From assembly GCF_026107375.2 (NCBI RefSeq), contig NZ_JAPCIA010000001.1:930001-994000 (forward strand): a stretch of 64,000 bases of DNA, written 5' to 3'. The translations under genes were made by a program, and so were the position numbers. Numbering within the stretch: position 1 is the first letter of the stretch; each line of letters opens with the position of its first letter. The notes beneath the pieces were generated by a model, which searched no databases, was not told the DNA's origin, and saw only the letters and a program-made list of their open reading frames with translations. The stretch comes from Sphingomonas sp. BT-65 (GTDB lineage Bacteria; Pseudomonadota; Alphaproteobacteria; Sphingomonadales; Sphingomonadaceae). Below, piece after piece: positions 43,551 through 52,063 of the stretch.

Positions 43551-44870
43551 GTGACCCGCATCTCCGCCGCGCAGGACGTCCAGTCGCTTTCGACGCAGAA
43601 GGCCAACGAGTATCGCGTGCGCTCGGGCGACACCTTGTCCGAGATCGCACAGGCGCATGGCGTCTCGCTCCAGGCGCTGATCCGGGCCAATCCGCAGATC
43701 ACCAATCCCAACCTGATCCACCCGGGCGAGGCGGTGACGATCCCGCCGGGCGGTGGTCAGAGCTACACCGTGCAGCCCGGCGACACGCTGTCGGGCATCG
43801 CCGCGCGCTTCGGCACCGACTGGCAGACGCTCGCGCGGCAGAACGGGCTCGACAACCCGCACCTCATCCACCCCGGCCAGCAGATAAACATCGGCGGCGG
43901 CACTGGCGGCAATGGCGAGGTCGGCGGACCTGGCGGCGTCGGGGGACCGGACGGCACGCCAGGCGGCGGCACCCCTAGCGTTTATGACGTCGCGCGCCAA
44001 TATCTCGGTCGTAACGCATCGGACCTCAAGACCGACACGAGCGACGATCTGCCCATGAACCCCAATGTCCCCAACAATGTGTGCTGCGCCAACTTCGTCT
44101 CGGGCGTGCTGATCGAGGCGGGGGTGATGGACGCCTCGCTACGCACCGACTCGGTCGCGCAGCTCAACACCAACCTGCGCAACGCCGGCTGGACCCAGGT
44201 CGATCCGTCGCAGGCCAAGCCCGGCGACGTCGTGATCATCCAGGGCGGTGGCGTCTCGCACACCGAAATCTATGCCGGCAACGGCCGCATGATCGGATCG
44301 AACAACGTCAATGCCGACGGCAGCCAGCGCATCTCGGAGAACAACCTCTCCTGGGCGCTCGACCATGGCGCGGTGATCCTGCGTGCGCCGGGCGGCGCCA
44401 ACAACGGCGCGGCGCCGGCCGAGGGCACCAACGGCCCGGCGCCCACCGGCGAGGGCACGCGCCAGCAGCGCATCGACCAGGCGATCGCCTATTTCGAAGG
44501 CCAGGGCTGGACCCGCGCGCAGGCAGTGGGCATCGTCGCCAATCTCGATGCCGAGAGCGGCATGGATCCCAACATCAACCAGATCGGCGGCGGACCCGGC
44601 TATGGCCTCGCGCAGTGGGAAGGGCCGCGCCAGGCCGATTTCCGCGAATGGGCGGGCAAGGACATCCGCCAGTCGACCTTCGCCGAGCAGCTCCAGTTCA
44701 TCCAGTGGGAACTCAACAACACCGAGGCGGCGGCGGGGCGCGCGCTGCGCGGCGCCGACGATCCGGGCGAGGCGGCCTCGATCGTCACGCGGCGCTACGA
44801 GCGTCCCGCCGACAGCGCCGGCGAAGCGGTGCGCCGCGCCGATCGCGCGCGCGACATCTGGAACCGTTGA
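43551..44870 (+). CDS. Probable T3SS effector: LysM-LysM-cysteine peptidase-lysozyme
   Basis: 439 residues from GTG 43551, 7 bases after GGAGG. There is no Sec signal. Two LysM domains (about 22-65 YRVRSGDTLSEIAQAHGVSL and 72-115 YTVQPGDTLSGIAARFGTDW) bind peptidoglycan. A Gly-rich linker leads to a CHAP/NlpC-like domain (143-278) with NNVCCANFVSGVLIEAG (Cys 178/179) and GGVSHTEIYAG (His 237). A phage-tail-type lysozyme domain follows (306-430) with the catalytic Glu 335 in NLDAESGMDP. It could therefore cut both the peptide stems and glycan strands of the wall. Lack of an export signal together with promoter element D argues for T3SS delivery. A small exported protein is encoded 24 bp downstream. 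Confidence 0.88.
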   Translation: MTRISAAQDVQSLSTQKANEYRVRSGDTLSEIAQAHGVSLQALIRANPQITNPNLIHPGEAVTIPPGGGQSYTVQPGDTLSGIAARFGTDWQTLARQNGLDNPHLIHPGQQINIGGGTGGNGEVGGPGGVGGPDGTPGGGTPSVYDVARQYLGRNASDLKTDTSDDLPMNPNVPNNVCCANFVSGVLIEAGVMDASLRTDSVAQLNTNLRNAGWTQVDPSQAKPGDVVIIQGGGVSHTEIYAGNGRMIGSNNVNADGSQRISENNLSWALDHGAVILRAPGGANNGAAPAEGTNGPAPTGEGTRQQRIDQAIAYFEGQGWTRAQAVGIVANLDAESGMDPNINQIGGGPGYGLAQWEGPRQADFREWAGKDIRQSTFAEQLQFIQWELNNTEAAAGRALRGADDPGEAASIVTRRYERPADSAGEAVRRADRARDIWNR

Positions 44871-44894
44871 CGCGCCGCGCGGTTCAGCCGTTGC

Positions 44895-45239
44895 ATGAAG
44901 TCGATCATCATCCCGTTCGTCGCGCTGGCCGGGCTGGCACCCGCCGCGGTGCCGGCCCAGCAGTCCGAGCGCGTGCGCTGCGTGCTCGATGACGGCGCGC
45001 CCGAGCCGTGCAGCATGTCGATCGTGACGCGCGGCGGCGTGCGGCACCTGATCTTCCGGCTCGGCAATCGTCAGGTGAAGTTCGTCGGACGTGCGCAGAC
45101 CGGCTGGTGGTCAGGCCGGCTCGACGGCAAGCCCGCAATGGGGTTCGAGCGCAATCGCGGCCATGTCGTCTACAGCACCAATGATCTGAGCCGCAGCTTC
45201 ACCTGGTTCTATCCGGGCAGCGAGCACGGCACTTATTGA
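44895..45239 (+). CDS. Small exported protein, probable immunity to the wall hydrolase
   Basis: 114 residues with a Sec signal (MKSIIIPFVALAGLAPAAVP, cut near AQQ) and a compact beta-rich domain with two cysteines (VRCVLDDGAPEPCSMS). The periplasmic location is where a wall-hydrolase inhibitor must act. Same direction as the hydrolase, 24 bp after it. The family is not recognised, and the ribosome site is weak. It overlaps the convergent gene by 7 bp. Confidence 0.72.
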   Translation: MKSIIIPFVALAGLAPAAVPAQQSERVRCVLDDGAPEPCSMSIVTRGGVRHLIFRLGNRQVKFVGRAQTGWWSGRLDGKPAMGFERNRGHVVYSTNDLSRSFTWFYPGSEHGTY

Positions 45240-45634
45240 GCGGCGTCGAACGCGAACAGCTTGTCCGGCACCCCATATTTCGTCGCCCAGCCCTCCCACG
45301 CGGCATCGGTCGGGCCGATCGCCGCCTCGACCACGCGCCAGCCGCCGTCGTCTTTGCGCAGCAAGGCGGCATAGCTGCGCGAGACGAACCCCTGCCGCGC
45401 CGCCTCGGCCTTGCGCGTGCCGCCATAGTCGAACGGCGCGCCGCCCTGTTGCTGCATGTCGGCGAACAGGAACGCCCATTCACCATCGCGGTTGAGCTGG
45501 CGGACGACGAGCACCGGCGGCTTGCCGAGCTCCTCCACCACCGGAATCCGCGCCGCGTCGAGGATCGCGTTGCGCTCGGCGCTAGTCACGGTCTGCACCG
45601 TCGCCGACACGACCATCAATCCTGCCCATAGCAT
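45233..45634 (-). CDS. Exported hypothetical protein
   Basis: 133 residues from ATG 45634, with a signal peptide (MLWAGLMVVSATVQTVTSA). The mature part is a small alpha/beta domain (PVLVVRQLNRDGEWAFLFAD, DDGGWRVVEAAIGPTDAAWE), like small periplasmic domains that bind or inhibit other proteins. It is convergent with the presumed immunity gene and has no obvious promoter element. It could be an orphan immunity protein or unrelated. Confidence 0.65.
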   Translation of the reverse strand: MLWAGLMVVSATVQTVTSAERNAILDAARIPVVEELGKPPVLVVRQLNRDGEWAFLFADMQQQGGAPFDYGGTRKAEAARQGFVSRSYAALLRKDDGGWRVVEAAIGPTDAAWEGWATKYGVPDKLFAFDAAQ

Positions 45635-45721
45635 CTCGCCGCCCACCGTCGTTCAACCGTTCCCTGCGATAAGCGATATCGACATCCAATGTTCCACCGT
45701 TCGTCGGGCGGGTTGAGCGGA

Positions 45722-47503
45722 TCAGCGGGGCGCGACTCGCAGCAGGCCGAACGCTTCGAGCATGATCGACCGATCCACAACCCGCACCGGACAGGACTGG
45801 TCGGCGAGGTTGGCGAGAAGCAGGCTGTCCCCCGCGCACAGGGCGGCCACGTGGCCGGGCCGGCTCACCACGCAAGCGTAGCGCGGCCGGCCGGCGAGCG
45901 CGGCAAGCTGCCGGATCGCCTCGAACACCGGACGCGGTCCGGAATCGCCGATCGCGCCGAGCGGGCCGGTGAGTGCGCCAAGCGTCAGCGTGTCGAGCCG
46001 GGCCTGTTCAGTGGCGGCGGCATAGCCGATCGTCCAGGCCGCGGCGAAACGCCCGTCCTGGCGCGGGTCCACCATTGCCATCGGCAAACGTTGGCGATCC
46101 GGGTTCGGCATCGTGCGCGAGCCATAGGGATTGTGCCGCATGCCGATCGTGATCGGGCCGAGGCGATAGGGCGTGCCGGGATAGATGGTGCGCGCCGAGC
46201 GCAGGATGTGGGGGATCGCGCCGAGCGATTCCATGACGCTGCGGTCGTCGGCGGCGTGGACGATCGGGCAGGTCGCGTGGGTGATGAAGTCGAGCGATTC
46301 CGCAGGCACGCGCTTGCGGTTGAGCTCGGTGAAATAGCTGAACATCCCGCCGCCAAGCTGCAGGTCCGGAAATGCGCGGCGCGCGGCGGCGTAGATTTGC
46401 TCGAGCGGCGGGCAATCCGGCCAGGCACTGCCGGGCGGCGTCGATTGCAGGTCGGGTTTGGGAAACACGGCGATCGCGTCGAGCGTGAGCCCGGCCGCGC
46501 GGACTTGCCCGGCGATCCGCTGCAACTCGGCATCGAGGTCTCCGTCCGCGGCGATGACGCATTCGAGCGTTCGCCGCGCGCTGCTTCGCTCAGCAATCTG
46601 CGCCAGCGCCTTCAGCTCAGCCTCGCCCTGCCCTGCCGAAGCGTCGAAGCCGAGCAGCAGATCCTGCACGCCGAGGGCGGCGATGCTGGCAGGGTTTGCT
46701 GCGCTCGATCGAGCGTCGTCGGGCGTGATGGCGATACCGATCCGCGGCATTGCACCGATCGCCTCGCCGATCTCCACCATCACCGGTCCGTCGGCACGCG
46801 CGGGCGCCGGCGGCGGGCCGGCGATGCGCAGCGACACCGCCTGCCGGCTGTGCGTGCCCGCGGGCATCACATAGGGCCAGGGCAAGCTCAACGGGCGCGA
46901 ATAGGTCTTGTACGACGCGTCGGACCAATTGCGCTGGTCCTCCATCTCGAACGTCTCGCCCAAGAGCCTGCAATCGATCGTGTTCGCGCCCTGGACATGC
47001 GTCAGCGCGCGAATGTCGGTGAAAGGTTGCCAGGGATCGACCAGCACCGGGAACTGCGATTCCTCGACGCGCCCGTCGCCACGTGTAACCGTCAATGGAG
47101 AGCCTGCGAGATCCGCCGGATAGAGGATGCAGAAGCCGACGCGGTTGGTGGTGAAATCGTCGCGAGCTTCCGCTTCGACGACGAAATCCAGCGTCGTCGC
47201 GGTGGCGTCGATCGCGGCGGCATAGTCGATCCGCTCCCCTTCAGGGTTGCTGCAGGTGGCGCGCCAGCAAATGCGCAGCATATCCGGCTGCTCGACGACT
47301 GTCAGGCCGGTGATCGCCGGCGCCGGCGTGCCCCAGTCGCGGTCGCGCGCAAGATAGGCGATGCTGCGCAGCATCTCGACGCCACCGAAGCGCAGCGCAC
47401 GCACTTCCCCGCCCGCGAACTCGAACGACAGCGCCCCGATCGCGAAGGTTTGCGTCGTGGTCTCGGCTTCCTCCGTTCCGTAGAGCTCGAGACGCGTGAG
47501 CAT
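45722..47503 (-). CDS. apnL: ApnL, D-apionate lactonase
   Basis: 593 residues without signal peptide, with GGGAG 6 bases before the ATG. Length and the segment RNWSDASYKTYSRPLSLPWP match D-apionate lactonase, which opens D-apionolactone to D-apionate in the cytoplasm. Apiose occurs in rhamnogalacturonan II and apiogalacturonan, so the step belongs to plant cell-wall use. It follows apnO by 13 bp in one operon. Confidence 0.8.
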   Translation of the reverse strand: MLTRLELYGTEEAETTTQTFAIGALSFEFAGGEVRALRFGGVEMLRSIAYLARDRDWGTPAPAITGLTVVEQPDMLRICWRATCSNPEGERIDYAAAIDATATTLDFVVEAEARDDFTTNRVGFCILYPADLAGSPLTVTRGDGRVEESQFPVLVDPWQPFTDIRALTHVQGANTIDCRLLGETFEMEDQRNWSDASYKTYSRPLSLPWPYVMPAGTHSRQAVSLRIAGPPPAPARADGPVMVEIGEAIGAMPRIGIAITPDDARSSAANPASIAALGVQDLLLGFDASAGQGEAELKALAQIAERSSARRTLECVIAADGDLDAELQRIAGQVRAAGLTLDAIAVFPKPDLQSTPPGSAWPDCPPLEQIYAAARRAFPDLQLGGGMFSYFTELNRKRVPAESLDFITHATCPIVHAADDRSVMESLGAIPHILRSARTIYPGTPYRLGPITIGMRHNPYGSRTMPNPDRQRLPMAMVDPRQDGRFAAAWTIGYAAATEQARLDTLTLGALTGPLGAIGDSGPRPVFEAIRQLAALAGRPRYACVVSRPGHVAALCAGDSLLLANLADQSCPVRVVDRSIMLEAFGLLRVAPR

Positions 47504-47516
47504 CGGCCGCTCCCGG

Positions 47517-48344
47517 TCAGGTGATCCGCCGGATGCTTTCGGTCAGCTCCTCGCGGTCGAACACGCGCTTCCAGTCGTCGCGCATCAGCGCGGGCTTGCC
47601 GAAGGCGATCGCCTTGTTGCACGCGTCCGAGAAGGCGCCTGGCACATGTTTGAAGATCACCGCGCCGAGGATGTTCATGTGCCCGAGCAGGAAGTCGCGC
47701 GCCGCTTCCTCGGGCACGCCGCGCGCAACCACTTCGTCCATCGCCTCGCGCATCACGTCGAGCAGCGAGGCGCAGACCGTCTCCGACAAACCTGGTTCGA
47801 GCAGCGCCATCTGGTCGACCGTCACGCGGTGCGAGCGCAGGATCGGAGCCCAGATCACCTTCGCGATCGCCTCGCCCAGTTCATAGTGTTCCTCCGGCCC
47901 CTGCATCATCGCGCTGACGATCGACTGGCGCGCATGGAGCCCGCCGAAGCGGTCGTCGCGTGCCGCCGGATCGGTCTCGTCGTTGAAGATCGGCGGATGG
48001 CAGGGATGAGTCACGAAATAGGTGAGGTCGGGCCTGTCGGGCAAATGACCGGCGAACGGCGCGGCGGCGTCGAGCGCCATGATCATCGTGCCGGACCGCA
48101 GCCGCGGCGCGATCTCGTGCGCCACGTTGCCGACATGCGTATCGGGCACGGCGAGGATGACCACGTCGACATCGTCGAGCGCCGCTGCCTGGCCGACACA
48201 GACGATGCCGAGCTCGTCTTTCAGCCGCGTGCGCCCCGCCTCACCGGGCTCGACATGGCGCACGTCGTAGTCGCTGCTCTGCAGGTTGCGCGACAGCCGC
48301 GCGCCCATCTTTCCACCGGCACCGAACAGCGCGATCGCGACCAT
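47517..48344 (-). CDS. apnO: ApnO, D-apionate oxidoisomerase
   Basis: 275 residues from ATG 48344 with GGAGG 7 bases upstream. N-terminal Rossmann fold (ALFGAGGKMGARLSRNL), then VVILAVPDTHVGNVAHEI and a C-terminal helical domain (FLLGHMNILGAVIFKHVPGA). This is the oxidoreductase family that converts D-apionate to 3-oxo-isoapionate with NAD. Pairing with apnL makes the specific call likely. The later steps of the pathway (OiaX or OiaK/T/C) are not in the window. Confidence 0.8.
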   Translation of the reverse strand: MVAIALFGAGGKMGARLSRNLQSSDYDVRHVEPGEAGRTRLKDELGIVCVGQAAALDDVDVVILAVPDTHVGNVAHEIAPRLRSGTMIMALDAAAPFAGHLPDRPDLTYFVTHPCHPPIFNDETDPAARDDRFGGLHARQSIVSAMMQGPEEHYELGEAIAKVIWAPILRSHRVTVDQMALLEPGLSETVCASLLDVMREAMDEVVARGVPEEAARDFLLGHMNILGAVIFKHVPGAFSDACNKAIAFGKPALMRDDWKRVFDREELTESIRRIT

Positions 48345-48451
48345 TGCATTTCCTCCCAAGCGCATCTCAAATATAATATGATAATATGTTGGTATAGTGA
48401 GTGGCACAAGTTGCTCGGGGCGTAATTCAGCATGTCCCCTCTCCAATGCCC
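48345..48451. promoter_or_regulatory. apnO promoter with AT-rich dyad
   Basis: Very AT-rich for this genome: TATAATATGATAATATG at 48372-48388 is an imperfect dyad, and GGTATAGTG follows. It is likely the operator for the apnO-apnL operon and resembles the TATNATAT boxes in front of the GH95, GH2 and PL22 genes, suggesting one regulator. Confidence 0.5.
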
Positions 48452-51400
48452 TCACTCGAATTTCAGCGAGTCGATCAGAACCCCTTCCGCGCTCAGCGCC
48501 ACCGCATAGGTCCCGGCGTTGACGAAGCCCGGGGTGGAGACGGTGACGAGGCTCCATTCACCCGCTGTCGCGGCAAAGGCGACGGGGATGGTCGCGATGT
48601 CGATGCCGCTCGAGTCGCGCAGCATGAGGCGGCCGTTGCGCGCCGCGCCGGGCGACTGATAGCGCAGCTGCATCTGGCGCTTGCCCGCCGCGCCAGTTTC
48701 GACGGTCCAGCTGATCGTACCCCGCGCCACCGCCACATAGCCCGGGCCGGAATGGCCGCGGACAGAGTTGGCGCGCGCGGCGCCGTCGAGCCGGACCTTC
48801 TCATCCTCCGCCTCGTGCAAGCTACGGTCCTTGGCGAAGGTGAAGTTACCTGGCGCATAGGGCGACGGCAGCGCGCGGCGGACCAGCACGGGCATGCCCC
48901 GCGGCACCTCGGCCTTCTCCCCCTTGCCGAGCGTGCGCGTGACGAAGCGGACCGGCTGCAACGCGCTGCCCTTCAGCCATGCGCGCGCGTCGCTGGCGCG
49001 CCAGCCTGCGGGCATAGGGGTGTCGTCGGAGATCCCCGTGTAGAGCACCGCATCGTGGCGGACCGTGAGCCGCGTGGTTCCGCCTTGGCCAAGCGCAGCT
49101 GGAGTCAACTGATCGCTGTCGAGCAAGGCGGGAGGAAGCCCGGTCCAATGGGGTCCGTCGGGCACCGTGGTTGCCGCTACGCCATTGTCGACGAAGCTGG
49201 TGATCGACATGCCCGCGCTTGCATCAAGCGGCGCGACGAGATCGCTCGCGGGCTCGATCACCACCGGCGCCCCTCCGCGGCTCGCGATGGCGATGGCCGA
49301 GAGCACCGCCTGCCCCGCCTTTACCTCGGGAAAACCGATCTCGATCGCGCCACTGTGGACGTCCACTTCGACCACCTTGCGCAGGGCCCGACCGAACCCG
49401 GCTTCGGCGAAGATGTCGAAGTCGTCGAGCACCGTGGAGCCGTTGATCGCGACGTCGAACACCCGCCAGCCCCGCGCGTCGATCCCCGCGCGGCCATACC
49501 AGGGCTCGACGAAATAGAGCTCGACGCGATAACGGCCGTCGGGAACCGGGAAGCGCCAGCCGAGCTGCTCGCGCCCGTAGCGGAAGTCCTGGAACAGCGC
49601 TGGGGCATCGGTGCCCGCGATGGGATCGAAGGTCTTGCGCCGGCTGCCCAGCATTGGATCGAGCCCGGGATAGGCTTCGGCCCAGCTGCGCCAGCCCCAG
49701 CCCCCCGCATTCCCGGCGAGCTGCCGGTCAGCCGCCCAGCGATTGCCCGCAGTGTCCACCACGGCGTCGCCACCGACATTGACGCGATAGAGATAGCCAT
49801 AACCGTTCGCGGGTGCGGTGACGGTGACCTTGTCGGTCAGCGATGCCGTGTCGGGCGCGGGCGGCAGGCTGTTGAGCACGATCCGGTCGCGCGCGGCGAT
49901 CCGCCCGCCCTCAATGCACGCCGCCGACAAGATATTGTAGCGCAGCGGCACGTCGTTCCAGCGGAAGCGGCCCTCCCCGTCGGGCGTGCGTCGCGCGATC
50001 GAGATGCGCCCGCCGGCGTCGTTGAACAGCTCGACCGCAGCGCAGTTCGAATAGACCTCGATGCCGGAGACCCGTCCCGGCGCGCGCCAGCGATCGGGCC
50101 AGGTGTGCGAAACGATGTACACCATCGGCGCTACCGACGCGGAGACGTTGCGCGCGCGGTACATGTAATAGGCGTCGAGCGGTTCGCCCCACAATGTCAT
50201 CAGCCCCTTGTTGTTCGACGGGCCGATATGGTCGAGCGCGCGCACCCCGTCCCAGATCTGGGTACCGTCCGAGCGCATCGGCCGCCCCGGATTCTCGTGC
50301 GTTGCGAGCAGCCACTGGAAATGCCCGACCGCGCGGTCGCGCACGCTCTCGGCAAGCCGCGCCTTGGTCTGCATCAGCTCGGCGAAATGGTTCTCGGACG
50401 TGGGCGGCGTCGCGCCATGCGGCGCCTCGTCATGCAGCTCGAGCGAGCGCCAGCCGCCATATTCGCCGACCAGCCCCTGCTTCGCCAGCTCCTCGCCGAA
50501 CTTCGCCGGATCACCGCCATAGGTGCCCGACCAGTTCTGCGGCACGTTCCAGTCGGCACCCTCGCCGCCGTTGCAGGTCACCACCAGCCGCTCGACCGAG
50601 GCGGTCGGATCGAGCTGGCGGATCACCGCCACCATCTCCTCGGCAAAGGCCTTGGGCAGGCGGCTCTCGTTCTGCAGCCCCCACAGGAAGATCGCGGGAT
50701 TGTTGCGGCGCTCGCGCACCCAATCCTCGAGCAGCGCACGGAAATTGGCGCGGAACGCGGGATTGTCGAACCAGATATGCGCGCTGAACTGCGGCCACCA
50801 CATCATCCCCACGCGCGCCACCGCGTCGCCATAGCGAAGATTGTGCGGATAGTGCGCGTCGCGGAAGGCGTTGAACCCGGCCGCCTGCGCCTGCGCAACC
50901 CGCGCCGCCACCTGCATATCGGAAAAGGCGTGCGAGCCGCCGAGGAGATGCTCATATTCGGCGATCCCGCGCAGGAAGGCCGGCTTGCCGTTGACCAGCA
51001 GGCGCCGTTCCCCCTGCGCATCGGTGACGATGCGGACGGTGCGGATCCCGGTCGCCGTCTCCTGCCGGTCGATCTCGCGCCCGTCCGCAAGGATGCGGAC
51101 TCGCAGCGTGTGGAGCATGGGACGCTCGGGCGACCAGAGCTGCGGCCGCGCGATCGCGGGCAAGTCCGCCTCGACTGTGCGCGCGCCGCCCGCCGCGAGC
51201 GTCTCCTCGCTGCGCCGCTGTGCGACGACCCTGCCCTTTGGATCGATCAACGCCGTTTCGAGCGTGAACACGCGGCTGACGGAGTCGCGGTTATCGAGCT
51301 CGACGCGAGTGGTCAGCGTCGCGCGGTCGGCAGTGATCGCGCCTTCCCGGCCCCAAGCATAGATGCCATGCGGCCGCACGCGCAGCGCATCGCTGCGTTC

Positions 51401-51967
51401 GACATGGACCGGGCGGAAGATGCCGAAGGGCTGCGAGCCCTCGGCGAACCCGTTCTCGGGCTGGTCGTCCCCCGATACCCAGGGCAGGTCGGTGATCCTC
51501 GCCGGGTGGTCGATCCGCACCGCGAGCAGATTGTCGCCCGCCTTGACGGCATCGGTCACATCGACCGCGAAGCCGGTCAGGCCGCCGCCATGCCGCCCCA
51601 CTTGGCGGCCGTTCAGCCACACGGTCGCGTAGCTGTTCGCCCCTTCGAAGCGGATCGCGATGCGCTCGCCCGGACGCGGCGGAGCGATGTGGAGCTGCTT
51701 GCGATACCAGGCGACGCCGTGCCGCGCGCCGACCCGCAGCTGGCGGTTGTACGAATAGCCCTGCCAATTATGCGGCACCGCCATGCGCGACCAGCTCCGG
51801 TCGTCGAAGCCAGACCGCTCATAGCCTTCCGCAGGAGTCGCCGCGCCCTCGTCGATCACGATCGAGTTCCATGCCCCCGCGATCCGCTCGCTCTGACCGG
51901 CCATCGCCGGAAACACCCAGAAAAGGCAAAGAACAGCCAGGATGCGGACGGCGGCGCCAAGCGGCAT
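48452..51967 (-). CDS. Large exported GH2 glycoside hydrolase with malectin domain
   Basis: 1171 residues from ATG 51967 with a signal peptide (RILAVLCLFWVFPAMAG). Domains in order: GH2 sugar-binding jelly roll (residues about 30-190, DDRSWSRMAVPHNWQGYSYN), Ig-like domain, TIM barrel with acid/base FLWGLQNESRLP and nucleophile GLVGEYGGWRS, a malectin-like domain (VDTAGNRWAADRQL to WRVFDVAINGSTVLDDFDIF), and a C-terminal carbohydrate-binding jelly roll. It probably removes beta-linked sugars (galactose or glucuronic acid) from pectin side chains in the periplasm. Divergent from the GH95 gene. Confidence 0.88.
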   Translation of the reverse strand: MPLGAAVRILAVLCLFWVFPAMAGQSERIAGAWNSIVIDEGAATPAEGYERSGFDDRSWSRMAVPHNWQGYSYNRQLRVGARHGVAWYRKQLHIAPPRPGERIAIRFEGANSYATVWLNGRQVGRHGGGLTGFAVDVTDAVKAGDNLLAVRIDHPARITDLPWVSGDDQPENGFAEGSQPFGIFRPVHVERSDALRVRPHGIYAWGREGAITADRATLTTRVELDNRDSVSRVFTLETALIDPKGRVVAQRRSEETLAAGGARTVEADLPAIARPQLWSPERPMLHTLRVRILADGREIDRQETATGIRTVRIVTDAQGERRLLVNGKPAFLRGIAEYEHLLGGSHAFSDMQVAARVAQAQAAGFNAFRDAHYPHNLRYGDAVARVGMMWWPQFSAHIWFDNPAFRANFRALLEDWVRERRNNPAIFLWGLQNESRLPKAFAEEMVAVIRQLDPTASVERLVVTCNGGEGADWNVPQNWSGTYGGDPAKFGEELAKQGLVGEYGGWRSLELHDEAPHGATPPTSENHFAELMQTKARLAESVRDRAVGHFQWLLATHENPGRPMRSDGTQIWDGVRALDHIGPSNNKGLMTLWGEPLDAYYMYRARNVSASVAPMVYIVSHTWPDRWRAPGRVSGIEVYSNCAAVELFNDAGGRISIARRTPDGEGRFRWNDVPLRYNILSAACIEGGRIAARDRIVLNSLPPAPDTASLTDKVTVTAPANGYGYLYRVNVGGDAVVDTAGNRWAADRQLAGNAGGWGWRSWAEAYPGLDPMLGSRRKTFDPIAGTDAPALFQDFRYGREQLGWRFPVPDGRYRVELYFVEPWYGRAGIDARGWRVFDVAINGSTVLDDFDIFAEAGFGRALRKVVEVDVHSGAIEIGFPEVKAGQAVLSAIAIASRGGAPVVIEPASDLVAPLDASAGMSITSFVDNGVAATTVPDGPHWTGLPPALLDSDQLTPAALGQGGTTRLTVRHDAVLYTGISDDTPMPAGWRASDARAWLKGSALQPVRFVTRTLGKGEKAEVPRGMPVLVRRALPSPYAPGNFTFAKDRSLHEAEDEKVRLDGAARANSVRGHSGPGYVAVARGTISWTVETGAAGKRQMQLRYQSPGAARNGRLMLRDSSGIDIATIPVAFAATAGEWSLVTVSTPGFVNAGTYAVALSAEGVLIDSLKFE

Positions 51968-52063
51968 GCGAAAAATCTCCCCGACAGCATCGGCCACTTG
52001 CCGACGAGATGTATGATATATTACGAACTTCCGGTCAGGCAAGTTGACGGGAGGATTGGCAGC
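51968..52063. promoter_or_regulatory. Divergent promoter, GH2 / GH95
   Basis: 96 bp shared by both divergent genes. TATGATATATTACG at about 52012-52025 lies just before TTCCGGTCAGGCAAG. A similar arrangement (TATNATA-type box, then a GTCAGGC or GTCTGAC word) is seen before the PL22-like gene at 62925 and between the TonB and GH28 genes. Confidence 0.5.

Noticed and set aside
48401-52063. Very long plus-strand open frame upstream of the GH95 gene
   Set aside because: It is antisense to the GH2 gene, is Arg/His/Ala-rich without domain signals, and the GH95 signal peptide with its own ribosome site starts at 52064.
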